From assembly GCA_000989525.1 (NCBI GenBank), contig LBON01000001.1, forward strand, positions 1 to 64,000: a DNA stretch of 64,000 nt, in the 5' to 3' direction. Below are positions 54,877 to 63,497 of this stretch, piece by piece. The stretch's first letter is position 1, and each line of letters starts with the position of its first letter. The translations under genes and the position numbers were made by a program. The notes under the pieces were generated by a model that had not been told where the DNA came from, did not search any database, and saw nothing but the letters and a program-made list of their open reading frames with translations. The stretch comes from a candidate division TM6 bacterium GW2011_GWF2_32_72 (lineage in GTDB: Bacteria > Babelota > Babeliae > Babelales > GWF2-32-72).

Positions 54877-56895
54877 ATGCGAATATATGAAACGGCAAAA
54901 CAATTTGGTGTGACAAGTAAAGATTTGATAGAAATTCTGTCAGGTGCAGGATTTGATGTTCAGACTCACATGTCTGTAGTTTCGGATGACGCATTGGCTT
55001 TTTTAAATAAAAAGTATTCTAAAACAGCTCCTGTTACGCCTAAGTCTTTAGAAAAAAAAGAACAAGAAAAGACTCCTGAAAAAAAATCTTCGGCTAAAAA
55101 TAAGCCTGCTGAGAACAAAAAGTCGGTTGCGCATAAAGCTCCTGCTAAAGCTTCTATTGAGAAAAAAATAGAAGTTAAAGAGGTTGCTCCGGTTGTTATT
55201 TTAAAAGCGATGACTCTTTCTGAGTTGGCCGGGCAAATGCAAAAACCTGTTACCGAATTGATAACGACTTTGTTAAAGCAAGGCGTTGTTTATGGCATGA
55301 ATCAAATTTTGCCTGTTGAATTGGTAGAAACTTTGGCTGAATTTTTTGAGATACCTATTCAAAAAACAGAAGAAGCGTCTGTAGCTGTTAAGTCAGACAT
55401 AGCAGCTGAAGAAAATTTTAAAAACTTAAAATCAAGAGCTCCAGTGGTGGCCGTTTTAGGTCACGTTGATCATGGAAAAACATCCCTTTTGGATTTTATT
55501 AGAAAAACTCGAGTTGCACTTAAGGAAAAGGGTGGAATTACCCAGCATCTTGGTGCATATCAAGCAACCACTTCTCATGGCCCTATAGTTTTTTTAGATA
55601 CACCAGGACATGAAGCTTTTTCTTTAATAAGAGAAAGAGGTGTTCGGGCTGCAGACATTGTTATTTTAGTAATTGCTGCAGATGATAGTATCATGCCTCA
55701 AACAGTTGAGGCTATTAAATATGCTAAATCCATGGAAACGCCTATTGTTGTTGCTATAAATAAAATGGATAAAGTGGATGAGGCTCGAATTGAAGTTGTT
55801 CGTAGGGGCATGTCTCAATACGATTTACTACCAGAAGAGTGGGGCGGGGATGTTATTAGCGTACCTGTATCTGCAAAAACTGGAAAAGGCGTAGACAAAC
55901 TTTTAGAAATGATTTCCCTTCAAGCTGAAATGATGGATTTAAAGGCGGACGCTTCTGTTCCGGCTCGTGGCTTTGTCCTTGAATCTAAGGTTGAAGTAGG
56001 TCGAGGTGCTGTTGCGACAATCATTTGCAAGCATGGCACTTTGCAAGTTGGAGATTATTTTGTTTGCGGCAAGACTGTGGGCAGGGTAACTTCGATGACC
56101 AATTCTTATAATGAAAGACTCAAATCTGTTGGGCCATCTATACCAGTTTTAGTTGCTGGATTTGAAGCTCTTCCTGCTGCGGGAGACTTTTTTGAGGTTG
56201 TTTCTGCTGAAGAATATAAAAATAAAAGATTTGAAAAACCGGCATCTAAGCCATTTCTCGGCTTTGATTTTGGTCAAGAGTATTATGGTTTAATATTAAA
56301 AGGCGATACACATTCTTCCGTTGAAGCCATTGAAGAATCGATTAATAAATTAAATCCAGATCTTGAGGGCGACAAAAAATTTAAAATCCTTGAAAGAGGT
56401 GTTGGTGGTGTCACTGAAGGCGATGTTGCCATGGCCGATAGCACTAAGTCTTTGATTGTTGCATTTAATGTTAAGACCGATCCGGGTGCTATTGCATTAG
56501 CCAAAAGAAATCATGTTGTTATTAAGCACTATAATATTATTTATAGGCTGTTAGATGAGCTTCAAGAAATAGCAAAGGCTGGCAAGACAATCGAAATGGA
56601 ATGGAAGAAAACTGGCGAAGCTGTTATCCGAAAAGTATTTGCTATAAAAGGTGTGGGCGTTGTTGCTGGAGCTTATGCTAATGAAGGTGTTTTGCGAGCA
56701 AAAGGCTCTAAGGTTATGGCTTGGAGAGGTAAGCAAAAAATAGGCGAAGGCACAGTTGATAGCCTTCAAAGAGACAAAAAAAATGTTAAAGAAGTTCATG
56801 CTGGTTATGAATGCGCCTTCTTGATTAAGGGCATTGATGATTGGCAAGTTGATGATAGAGCCGAATTTTATATAGAGGTTCCAAAACTTGATTGA
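54877..56895 (+). CDS. infB: Translation initiation factor IF-2
   Basis: GTPase that places fMet-tRNA on the 30S subunit. 672 residues: a short N-terminal IF2-N helix domain (MRIYETAKQFGVTSKDLIEI), a Lys/Ala/Pro-rich linker (about 45-105), a second IF2-N-like part (MTLSELAGQMQKPVTELI), the GTPase domain (GHVDHGKTSLLDF near residue 194, DTPGHEAF, NKMDK), then domains II-IV. All GTPase motifs are intact. The stop lies 23 bases before the GTG of the next gene. Confidence 0.96.
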   Translation: MRIYETAKQFGVTSKDLIEILSGAGFDVQTHMSVVSDDALAFLNKKYSKTAPVTPKSLEKKEQEKTPEKKSSAKNKPAENKKSVAHKAPAKASIEKKIEVKEVAPVVILKAMTLSELAGQMQKPVTELITTLLKQGVVYGMNQILPVELVETLAEFFEIPIQKTEEASVAVKSDIAAEENFKNLKSRAPVVAVLGHVDHGKTSLLDFIRKTRVALKEKGGITQHLGAYQATTSHGPIVFLDTPGHEAFSLIRERGVRAADIVILVIAADDSIMPQTVEAIKYAKSMETPIVVAINKMDKVDEARIEVVRRGMSQYDLLPEEWGGDVISVPVSAKTGKGVDKLLEMISLQAEMMDLKADASVPARGFVLESKVEVGRGAVATIICKHGTLQVGDYFVCGKTVGRVTSMTNSYNERLKSVGPSIPVLVAGFEALPAAGDFFEVVSAEEYKNKRFEKPASKPFLGFDFGQEYYGLILKGDTHSSVEAIEESINKLNPDLEGDKKFKILERGVGGVTEGDVAMADSTKSLIVAFNVKTDPGAIALAKRNHVVIKHYNIIYRLLDELQEIAKAGKTIEMEWKKTGEAVIRKVFAIKGVGVVAGAYANEGVLRAKGSKVMAWRGKQKIGEGTVDSLQRDKKNVKEVHAGYECAFLIKGIDDWQVDDRAEFYIEVPKLD

Positions 56896-56918
56896 TTAGC
56901 GCTTTAAAGGAGAGAGAA

Positions 56919-57914
56919 GTGTCTGATTTTTTGTTATCTATATTCTTTTGTTTAATTAATTCATTTTGGTTTGCAGCGAGTTTTGCTCCCATTTGTATTT
57001 ATTTTGCAAAAAAATTTAATATAGTTGATGTTCCAGATGGACGAATTAAAATACATAAACAACCAACCCCTTATTTAGGCGGGTTGGTTGTTTATTTTGG
57101 TTTAATGGTTGGTTCTTTTATTTTTTTACCAAATATTTCTACATTTACACTGATGTTGTTTGCATTATTTGGGTTAGTTTTGTTATTGGGTTTGCTGGAC
57201 GATTTAATATTTTTACACCAAGGGATAAAGTTTTTGGGAATCGCAGTCCTATCCTTTTTTTTCTTATTAACTATTAATCATTTTATAGGCTTAGGCGATC
57301 ATTTTTGGATTAAGTTTATTATCTATTGGGTTTGGATTATGTCTATTACCAACGCCTTTAATTTAATAGATATTATGGACGGCCTGTCTTCTACATCTGT
57401 GTTTTTCCCGGCGGCATTTTTTCTTTTCGTGGCTATTTATCAGGGAAATTATCTTGCAACAATTTTGATTGCTTCTTTTTTGGGTGGAATTTTAGGCTTT
57501 TTCATTTTTAATGCGCCGCCTGCAAAAATATATATGGGTGATTCTGGCTCGCTTTTGTTGGGTTGTTTTATCTCAGTTGTGCCCTTGTTGTTAAATTGGG
57601 AAAGCTTTGGATTGACAGGCTATTCTTTACCGATAATTGTTTTGGCAATTCCATGTCTTGAGGTTTTTGCATTAATTATTATTCGGTCTTATAAAAAGAT
57701 TCCATTTTATTTAGGAAGTCCAGATCATTTTGCGATTTATCTTCAAAAAAGTGGCTGGTCAAAGTGGGGAGTGTTGGGTTTAGTCTCAATCCTATCTTTG
57801 GTTGAAATTTTTGCGTGCCTTTCATATGTAATTTTTAACTTTAACTTTTTTGGGCTTGTTGTGGCTGGGGTTTGGTTTTTAATTGCATGGATCTTCTTAA
57901 TATTCATTCTTTAG
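56919..57914 (+). CDS. WecA/TagO-like undecaprenyl-phosphate sugar-phosphate transferase
   Basis: Integral membrane enzyme of the MraY/WecA family that starts lipid-linked polysaccharide synthesis. I choose GTG at 56919 (331 residues), preceded by AAGGAGAG; a TTG at 56892 overlaps infB. About ten membrane helices. Active-site loops are VDVPDGRIKIHKQPTPYLGG, GLLDD, NAFNLIDIMDGL, and the Mg-binding MGDSGSLLLG. The DVPDxRKxH and NLIDxxDGL forms favour WecA/TagO over MraY. It may initiate O-antigen, capsule or wall polymer. Confidence 0.88.
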   Translation: MSDFLLSIFFCLINSFWFAASFAPICIYFAKKFNIVDVPDGRIKIHKQPTPYLGGLVVYFGLMVGSFIFLPNISTFTLMLFALFGLVLLLGLLDDLIFLHQGIKFLGIAVLSFFFLLTINHFIGLGDHFWIKFIIYWVWIMSITNAFNLIDIMDGLSSTSVFFPAAFFLFVAIYQGNYLATILIASFLGGILGFFIFNAPPAKIYMGDSGSLLLGCFISVVPLLLNWESFGLTGYSLPIIVLAIPCLEVFALIIIRSYKKIPFYLGSPDHFAIYLQKSGWSKWGVLGLVSILSLVEIFACLSYVIFNFNFFGLVVAGVWFLIAWIFLIFIL

Positions 57915-58067
57915 CTTTTTGTTGCAAATTTTTGTTTTTGTTGTTTTTTGCATCACAAAAATAAAAAAAAGCTTTATTTAAGGCGTTTTTTTATGTTGCG
58001 TTTTTTTCTTTTAATAAAAAATTGTTTTTTGTGTTGTCTAGTTCATATTTGACATAGCTTACATTGA

Positions 58068-58097
58068 TTGGTTGTAATTGAGGTTACACTGTATACC
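58068..58097 (+). promoter_or_regulatory. Candidate promoter of the small RNA
   Basis: TTGGTT (58068-58073) and TATACC (58092-58097) with an 18-base spacer; the start would fall near 58103, at GGAGGGG. An alternative -35 is the perfect TTGACA at 58049. Confidence 0.45.
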
Positions 58098-58102
58098 AAA
58101 AT

Positions 58103-58179
58103 GGAGGGGTGCAGATTTTAGTTAAAGGGTTTTAAGCTACGGTTTTCTTCCCAGCTCACCTAGAATCTGCACTTTTTTT
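58103..58179 (+). ncRNA. Candidate small non-coding RNA of about 77 nt
   Basis: The sequence begins GGAGGGGTGCAGATTTTAG and ends CTAGAATCTGCACTTTTTTT. GTGCAGATT (58109-58117) pairs exactly with AATCTGCAC (58164-58172), and TTAG/CTAG extend the stem with one G-U pair to 13 bp. Inside, GGG and CCC can pair around a pyrimidine-rich loop. Seven T follow the stem. It is not SRP RNA (no GGAAGGAAGCAG motif) nor a tRNA. A gene-independent location and a promoter favour a free small RNA over a plain terminator. Confidence 0.5.
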
Positions 58180-58247
58180 ATGTGTTTTTTTTATTAATTT
58201 TAAATATCTATTCAGGTTTGTTTTTATAAAGTATCTGTTAAAGAGGG

Positions 58248-59111
58248 TCAAACTATAAGTTTTTTTAATGTTTTTAGGTTAATTTGATCTTCTTTTAGAT
58301 CTTTATCTTTAGGGGTTTCTAATATTTTGGGAACATTAATTAAATTTTTATCGTTCATAATGAGCCTAAATGCTTCAATTCCAATTTTGCCTTTACCGAT
58401 GTTTTCATGGCGGTCTTTTTGTGAGCCTTGGTCGAATTTGGAGTCGTTAACATGTATTGCTTTAAGGTTGGCAAGGCCCAAGACGTCATCAAAATGTTTC
58501 CACATTATTTTATATGATTTTGGATTGCTAAAGTCATACCCAGCTGCAAACGCGTGACAGGTATCAAAACAGAAGCCTATTTTTTCCTTGTGTTTTATGT
58601 GTTTGCGAATTTCTGCAAGTTGTTCAAATGTTTTTCCTAAAGAGCTGCCTTGTCCTGCCATAGTTTCAAGAAGAATATTGGTTTTCGTTGAAATTTGTTC
58701 CAACGCGTTATCAATATTTTCTGCAACTATTAATAACGCGTCCTGAATAGAGCTCTCCAGGCTTGATCCTGGATGTAAAACTAAATAAGGTATGCCAAGT
58801 TGCTCGCATCTTTCTAATTCAATGGCAAGGGCTTCAATTGATTTTTTTTGAATGTCTTTGTCTGGCGATGCTAAATTTATAAGATAAGAGGCGTGTGCTA
58901 TTACTACTTCCACAGATGAGTTTTTCCAGGCTAATTTAAAATCAGATATTTCTTTTTCAGTTATTTGTTTTGCCCTCCATTGTCTATTGCTTTTTGTGAA
59001 TATTTGAATTGCGGTGCAATTTATTGATTCTCCTTTTTCAATTGCTTTGTCAAATCCATCAGAAATTAACATGTGTGCGCCAAGCAATGGATTTTTTAGG
59101 TTATGTGACAT
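58248..59111 (-). CDS. nfo: Endonuclease IV (AP endonuclease)
   Basis: Cuts DNA at abasic sites. 287 residues, a TIM barrel with three zinc ions. Family motifs: GAHMLISDGFDKAI at the N-terminus, YLVLHPGSSLESS, LLETMAGQGSSLGKTFEQL, GFCFDTCHAFAAGYDF and AIHVNDSKFDQGSQKDRHENIGKG. All metal-binding His/Glu/Asp positions seem present. It acts after the uracil-DNA glycosylase encoded at 52705. GGAG precedes the ATG. Confidence 0.95.
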   Translation of the reverse strand: MSHNLKNPLLGAHMLISDGFDKAIEKGESINCTAIQIFTKSNRQWRAKQITEKEISDFKLAWKNSSVEVVIAHASYLINLASPDKDIQKKSIEALAIELERCEQLGIPYLVLHPGSSLESSIQDALLIVAENIDNALEQISTKTNILLETMAGQGSSLGKTFEQLAEIRKHIKHKEKIGFCFDTCHAFAAGYDFSNPKSYKIMWKHFDDVLGLANLKAIHVNDSKFDQGSQKDRHENIGKGKIGIEAFRLIMNDKNLINVPKILETPKDKDLKEDQINLKTLKKLIV

Positions 59112-59172
59112 AAATTCTCCATAAAAAGTTGAACATTTTTTTATTCCATTTAATCGGTTGTATCAGTTTTTA

Positions 59173-59202
59173 TTGACAAAGGCCACTCTTATTTTAATCT
59201 AT
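59173..59202 (+). promoter_or_regulatory. Promoter of the first outer-membrane protein gene
   Basis: TTGACA (59173-59178) is followed 18 bases later by ATCTAT (59197-59202). The same layout, with CTTATTTTA in the spacer, occurs at 61232 before the paralogue. Confidence 0.65.
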
Positions 59203-59239
59203 TCGTTTTGTTGTAAATCATTACAGTTTCGAGGGTTAT

Positions 59240-61231
59240 ATGAGTTTTAAAAAAGGCGGTCTTTTTGTATTAACTGCGTTGTTATTTAATTTTATATCTG
59301 CATCTGAAAAATCTAATAATGAATTGATTATACCTTTTCATAAAGAAAGTCCTGTGCATTTTAGAGAAAATGATATTGAATTTCAGTTTAAATTAAATCA
59401 AAGAACAGAGGCTTTTTTGGGAGAGTGGACGACTTACTTCAATACCCATGAAAGCTCAGATCAAATTTTTTATATACAGCATACTTTAGATGCTGAAGCC
59501 TATGCGGCTTATGGCTGTGAACGATTTGGTTCGAAGGTATTAGAGCTTGTGGGTGGAATGAGAAATCAGGCTATATTTGGTACGCCGGATTCCATAGCTC
59601 AGACAACAGAAAATGAAATAAATGCAATAAACATGAATTTTGGCGCACATTATCATTTTTTACATAAACATTTAGTGTGGATGAAAGAGGCTTGGTTAAA
59701 ATTTTCTTTGGATCATGCTTTTAAGTGTGAACATTCGCCGATTGATCCTGCTTATTTTATAAAGGCAGGTTATTTTTCGTTTGAGTTGGGCAGAGGTATT
59801 TCTTTGGGCGATGCATTTGCAGTCAATTCAGAGGTATTGGGCTTTTTTGGAAAAACATCGATTGTTGATCAGTTTGCACCAGGTTTACTTATCAGCGGTA
59901 AATGTTTAAAGGATCGCTGCACCTATGATTTTTATTTGTCTACTATTGATAATCAAGATACTGATTTAGAAAAAACATCAGAAAAAATTTATTCACAAAT
60001 GTATAAAAAAAGGAATCAAATTAATGGTTTATATAGAGGGCCTTTTCATATAGCAACCATTGCTGCAAGTAGATTAAAATGTAAAGTAGTTGATCAAAAA
60101 GTAGATAGTGGAGTGGCAGAGCTTTATGGTTTGTGGTTATATGATCCTGAACAAGATGTAGAGACTAAAGCTGATGCTAAATCGAATTTGTATACAGTTG
60201 GTGTTTCTGGAGAATTTCATTTAGGAAAAGTGGAGTTTGGTTTTGATACAGCTAAAAACTTTGGTTCACAATTTGTTTTCGCTCTTGATCGAAATAAAAA
60301 AAGTTTAGCTGAAAATACAGAATATGTTGGGGCAGCAACTGTAGTGAATAGCCATATTGTTTTAAATGATGATTCTGGAAAAGAAGTGTTGGGTGCACCA
60401 TATGGTGTACAAACCTCAAAAAATAGAAGCGTTCAAACACTTGTTAATGATTGTGAGGTTGGGGAGGCCTTTAATGGTAAACAATTGGGGCTTGCAGATG
60501 AAACGGTGACCATTGGTGAGGATCAATCTTATAAAATTTACAATGCTGAAGATCGCTTTAGGAATTCTTATTATAATAAATTTTCGGGCGTTATGTTTGT
60601 CTCTGATGTTTGTTATTGGGTCAAGCCGGAAGATTTTTTTGTGGCCGCAGCATTTGGCTATGCTTCAGGTGACGGAGATCCTCAAATAGAAACTAAAGAC
60701 AAGACATTTAAAGGATTTATCCCGGTACAGTCTGTTTATTCTGGCGGGGATAAAGTTCGAAGCTTTTTTGTTTTGGGTGGAGGCGGAAGTCTTAAGCGTA
60801 TTATTTCGATTCAGCATAAGAGCAATGAAGCTACAACCATATCAGGGCTTACGGATTTGATGTATGTAGGTATTAGCGCAAAGCGAGCACCGGCAGATTG
60901 TGAACAAAAATGGTATTTTAATCCCAACGTTTTAGCTTATTGGAAGACACATCCGCTCAAAGAATATTTGAATTGTTTCAGTATTCCAATTGATGATGAA
61001 GATGCTAATCCATGTACGGATAGACAAATAGAATTGAGTCGTTTTTTAGGAATAGAACTTAATATCTTTGCGGGTTATTCAATATTTGAAAGTATCGAAG
61101 CCTTTTTTGCTGGTTCAGCGTTTATTCCAGGACATTTTTTTGAGGAGAGAAAAGAAGATTTATTGGGCGATTATGTTTTGGGTGATGATATTGGATTCAG
61201 TTTAAACTTTGGTTTTAACTATCATTTCTAA
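59240..61231 (+). CDS. Outer-membrane beta-barrel protein, paralogue 1
   Basis: 663 residues with a signal peptide (LFVLTALLFNFISAS) and a C-terminal strand ending in Phe (SLNFGFNYHF). Alternating amphipathic strands fill the protein. It is clearly homologous to the next gene (shared GTPDSIAQTT, LHKH, WMxEAWLKFSLDHAF, FAVNS, SIVDQFAPGL, YDFYLST, FGYASG). I recognise no porin family with certainty; Cys pairs (CLKDRC, VNDCEVG) occur in matching places. Large barrels of this length suggest a major surface protein or substrate channel. GAGGG precedes the ATG. Confidence 0.8.
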   Translation: MSFKKGGLFVLTALLFNFISASEKSNNELIIPFHKESPVHFRENDIEFQFKLNQRTEAFLGEWTTYFNTHESSDQIFYIQHTLDAEAYAAYGCERFGSKVLELVGGMRNQAIFGTPDSIAQTTENEINAINMNFGAHYHFLHKHLVWMKEAWLKFSLDHAFKCEHSPIDPAYFIKAGYFSFELGRGISLGDAFAVNSEVLGFFGKTSIVDQFAPGLLISGKCLKDRCTYDFYLSTIDNQDTDLEKTSEKIYSQMYKKRNQINGLYRGPFHIATIAASRLKCKVVDQKVDSGVAELYGLWLYDPEQDVETKADAKSNLYTVGVSGEFHLGKVEFGFDTAKNFGSQFVFALDRNKKSLAENTEYVGAATVVNSHIVLNDDSGKEVLGAPYGVQTSKNRSVQTLVNDCEVGEAFNGKQLGLADETVTIGEDQSYKIYNAEDRFRNSYYNKFSGVMFVSDVCYWVKPEDFFVAAAFGYASGDGDPQIETKDKTFKGFIPVQSVYSGGDKVRSFFVLGGGGSLKRIISIQHKSNEATTISGLTDLMYVGISAKRAPADCEQKWYFNPNVLAYWKTHPLKEYLNCFSIPIDDEDANPCTDRQIELSRFLGIELNIFAGYSIFESIEAFFAGSAFIPGHFFEERKEDLLGDYVLGDDIGFSLNFGFNYHF

Positions 61232-61261
61232 TTGACAAAGATGCGTCTTATTTTAGTCTAT
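61232..61261 (+). promoter_or_regulatory. Promoter of the second outer-membrane protein gene
   Basis: TTGACA starts at the base after the stop of the first gene. It is followed 18 bases later by GTCTAT (61256-61261). Spacer bases CTTATTTTA match those of the promoter at 59173, so gene and promoter were duplicated together. Confidence 0.65.
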
Positions 61262-61298
61262 CATTTGCGTTTAGTTGTTATATTTCAAGAGGGATTTT

Positions 61299-63311
61299 AT
61301 GGATATTAAAAATAATTATTTTTTAGGGTTAGTTTTATTGGCTTCAAATTGTGTGTTTGCGCAAGAGCAGAAAACAGAAGATAAGAAGACAGCTAAAACA
61401 GTTGTTCCCTTTAATAAAATATCGCCAGCTCATTTTTTTGATAACGATACTGAATTTAAATTTAATTTAACTAACAGGTCAGAAGCTTTTTTTGGTGAAT
61501 GGACAACCTATTTAAATCATAGTGTACCTCAAGATCAAATGTTGTTTGCAAGGCATACGTTAGATGCAAAAGTAACAATTGGTTATGGACAAAATCGTTA
61601 TGGCTGTAAAGTTGTTGAAATGGGTGCAGGTATGCGAAACAGGGCTATTTGGGGAACTCCTGATTCTATTGCGCAAACAACAAGAAATGAAATTCCAAGT
61701 ATGGGTGCAAATTTTGGTGCTCACTTCCACTACTTACATAAACATTTTATTTGGATGAGAGAGGCTTGGTTGAAATTTTCTTTAGACCATGCATTTAGAT
61801 GTATGGATGATTCACAGCCTCAAGTAGATCATTTTATTAGACTTGGATATTTTTCATATCAGTTAGGTCGAGGTATTTCTTTGGGAGATGCTTTTGCCGT
61901 TAACTCTGCCTTTTTAGGTTTCTATGGAAAAAGTTCTATTGTCGATCAATTTGCTCCTGGATTACAAATTAGTGGTAAATGTATAAAAGGTCGTTGCAAT
62001 TATGATTTTTATCTTTCCACAGTAGACAATAAAGACACAGATTTAGATAAAACAGGTCAAAAAATTTACACTCAAATGTATGAAAGAAGAAATCAGACAA
62101 ATGGTGAAATTAGAGGAGCATTCCATATAGCAACAATTTTAGCAGCAAGATTAAAATGTAAAGTTATTGATCAGCCAAAAGATAAAGGCAATGCAGAGCT
62201 TTATGGTTTATGGTTTTATGATCCAGAACAAATGGTTGAGCTTCCTGCTGATACAAGATCAAATCTTTACACTATTGGCGCTGCCGGTGAATTTAATTTA
62301 GGTAAAATAGAATTTGGTTTTGATTGTGCTAAAAACTTTGGTTCGCAGTTTGTATTGGGAATTGATCGTAACAAAAAGTCATTAGAAGAAAATAAAGATT
62401 CAATAGGCGCTGTAACATTAACAAACAGCCACGTTGTGTTGAATAATGCATCAGGCACAAAAGTTTTGGGCGCTCCTTATGATGTAAAAACAAGCAAAGA
62501 CAGAAGTGTTCAAAGACTTGTTACGGATTGCGATACTGGTGAATATTACAACGGCAAACAATTGGGTTTTGAAGATGAAACCATGGTGACTGTTGTTGGA
62601 GGAACCCCATATAATATTTATAACGCAAGCGATAGATTCAGAAATTCTTATACTAATAAATTTAATGGGGCAATGTTTGTTACAGATGTAAGTTATTGGG
62701 TTGTTCCAAAAGATTTTTATATAGCAACGGCTTTTGGTTATGCCTCTGGTGGAGACAATCCTCATACTCGCCACAATGATGAAACATTTACAGGTTTTAT
62801 TCCTGTGCAATCTGCTTACGCTGGTGGTGATAAAGTTCGCAGCTATTTTGTTCTTGGTGGTGGTGGAAAATTAAAACGAATTCTTTCTTATAAACGTAAA
62901 AACAGCGTGGCTGCAACAGTTTCTGGTTTTACAGATTTGATGTACATTGGTATCGGTTCCAAGTGGGCACCCGTTAAGTGCAATAAAAAATGGTATATTC
63001 ATCCAAATGCTTTGATCTATTGGAAGACACACCATATTGCAGAATATGTTGATTGTAATACTAATGTTGCTTCAGATGAAAGAACCAATTCTTGCACCGA
63101 ACAAGAAAGGCTTGCAAGTAACTTTTTGGGATCTGAACTAAATTTATTTTTGGGATATCATACATTTGAAAGTTTAGAGTTCTTTTTTGCCGGCTCTTTC
63201 TTTATTCCGGGCAATCATTATACGGAAAGAAAGGGTGATTTAGCTGGTGATTATCCATTGGGAGATGATCCTGCATTCGCCTTAAACTTTGGTTTTAACT
63301 ATAGGTTCTAG
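61299..63311 (+). CDS. Outer-membrane beta-barrel protein, paralogue 2
   Basis: 670 residues from the ATG at 61299, which has AGAGGGA; a longer in-frame start upstream has no ribosome site. Signal peptide (IKNNYFLGLVLLASNCVFA), mature part homologous to paralogue 1 over its length, with C-terminal Phe (ALNFGFNYRF). Cys positions such as CIKGRC and TDCDTG are kept. The codon use is richer in frequent codons than paralogue 1, suggesting high expression. A terminator follows. Confidence 0.82.
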   Translation: MDIKNNYFLGLVLLASNCVFAQEQKTEDKKTAKTVVPFNKISPAHFFDNDTEFKFNLTNRSEAFFGEWTTYLNHSVPQDQMLFARHTLDAKVTIGYGQNRYGCKVVEMGAGMRNRAIWGTPDSIAQTTRNEIPSMGANFGAHFHYLHKHFIWMREAWLKFSLDHAFRCMDDSQPQVDHFIRLGYFSYQLGRGISLGDAFAVNSAFLGFYGKSSIVDQFAPGLQISGKCIKGRCNYDFYLSTVDNKDTDLDKTGQKIYTQMYERRNQTNGEIRGAFHIATILAARLKCKVIDQPKDKGNAELYGLWFYDPEQMVELPADTRSNLYTIGAAGEFNLGKIEFGFDCAKNFGSQFVLGIDRNKKSLEENKDSIGAVTLTNSHVVLNNASGTKVLGAPYDVKTSKDRSVQRLVTDCDTGEYYNGKQLGFEDETMVTVVGGTPYNIYNASDRFRNSYTNKFNGAMFVTDVSYWVVPKDFYIATAFGYASGGDNPHTRHNDETFTGFIPVQSAYAGGDKVRSYFVLGGGGKLKRILSYKRKNSVAATVSGFTDLMYIGIGSKWAPVKCNKKWYIHPNALIYWKTHHIAEYVDCNTNVASDERTNSCTEQERLASNFLGSELNLFLGYHTFESLEFFFAGSFFIPGNHYTERKGDLAGDYPLGDDPAFALNFGFNYRF

Positions 63312-63324
63312 TTATAAATTATGT

Positions 63325-63355
63325 AAAATGGGCCAGTTAATCTGGCCCATTTTTT
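63325..63355 (+). terminator. Intrinsic terminator after the outer-membrane protein pair
   Basis: AAAATGGGCCAG pairs with CTGGCCCATTTT around TTAAT, then more T. Confidence 0.92.
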
Positions 63356-63497
63356 GTGCACAATTTTGATTTGTGATACGCTTTAAATTATATTTTTAAC
63401 ATTTTTGTGTTGAAATTGAGATTTGTTAGTTTGTTTTTAGCAAAACATTTTTAACAAAATATAAAGTTGGTTTTAAAAAGATTTTTTAAGGAACAAA

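Larger units (their letters stand above)
57915..58247. other. Convergent intergenic region with a candidate small RNA
   Basis: No reading frame is convincing. The region between the convergent wecA-like and nfo genes contains its own promoter-like boxes, a stem-loop RNA candidate at 58103-58179 and T-rich tracts (57930-58030, 58180-58200). Confidence 0.6.

Noticed and set aside
58103-58179. Signal recognition particle RNA or tmRNA
   Set aside because: The GGAAGGAAGCAG motif of SRP RNA and the tRNA-like end of tmRNA are missing.
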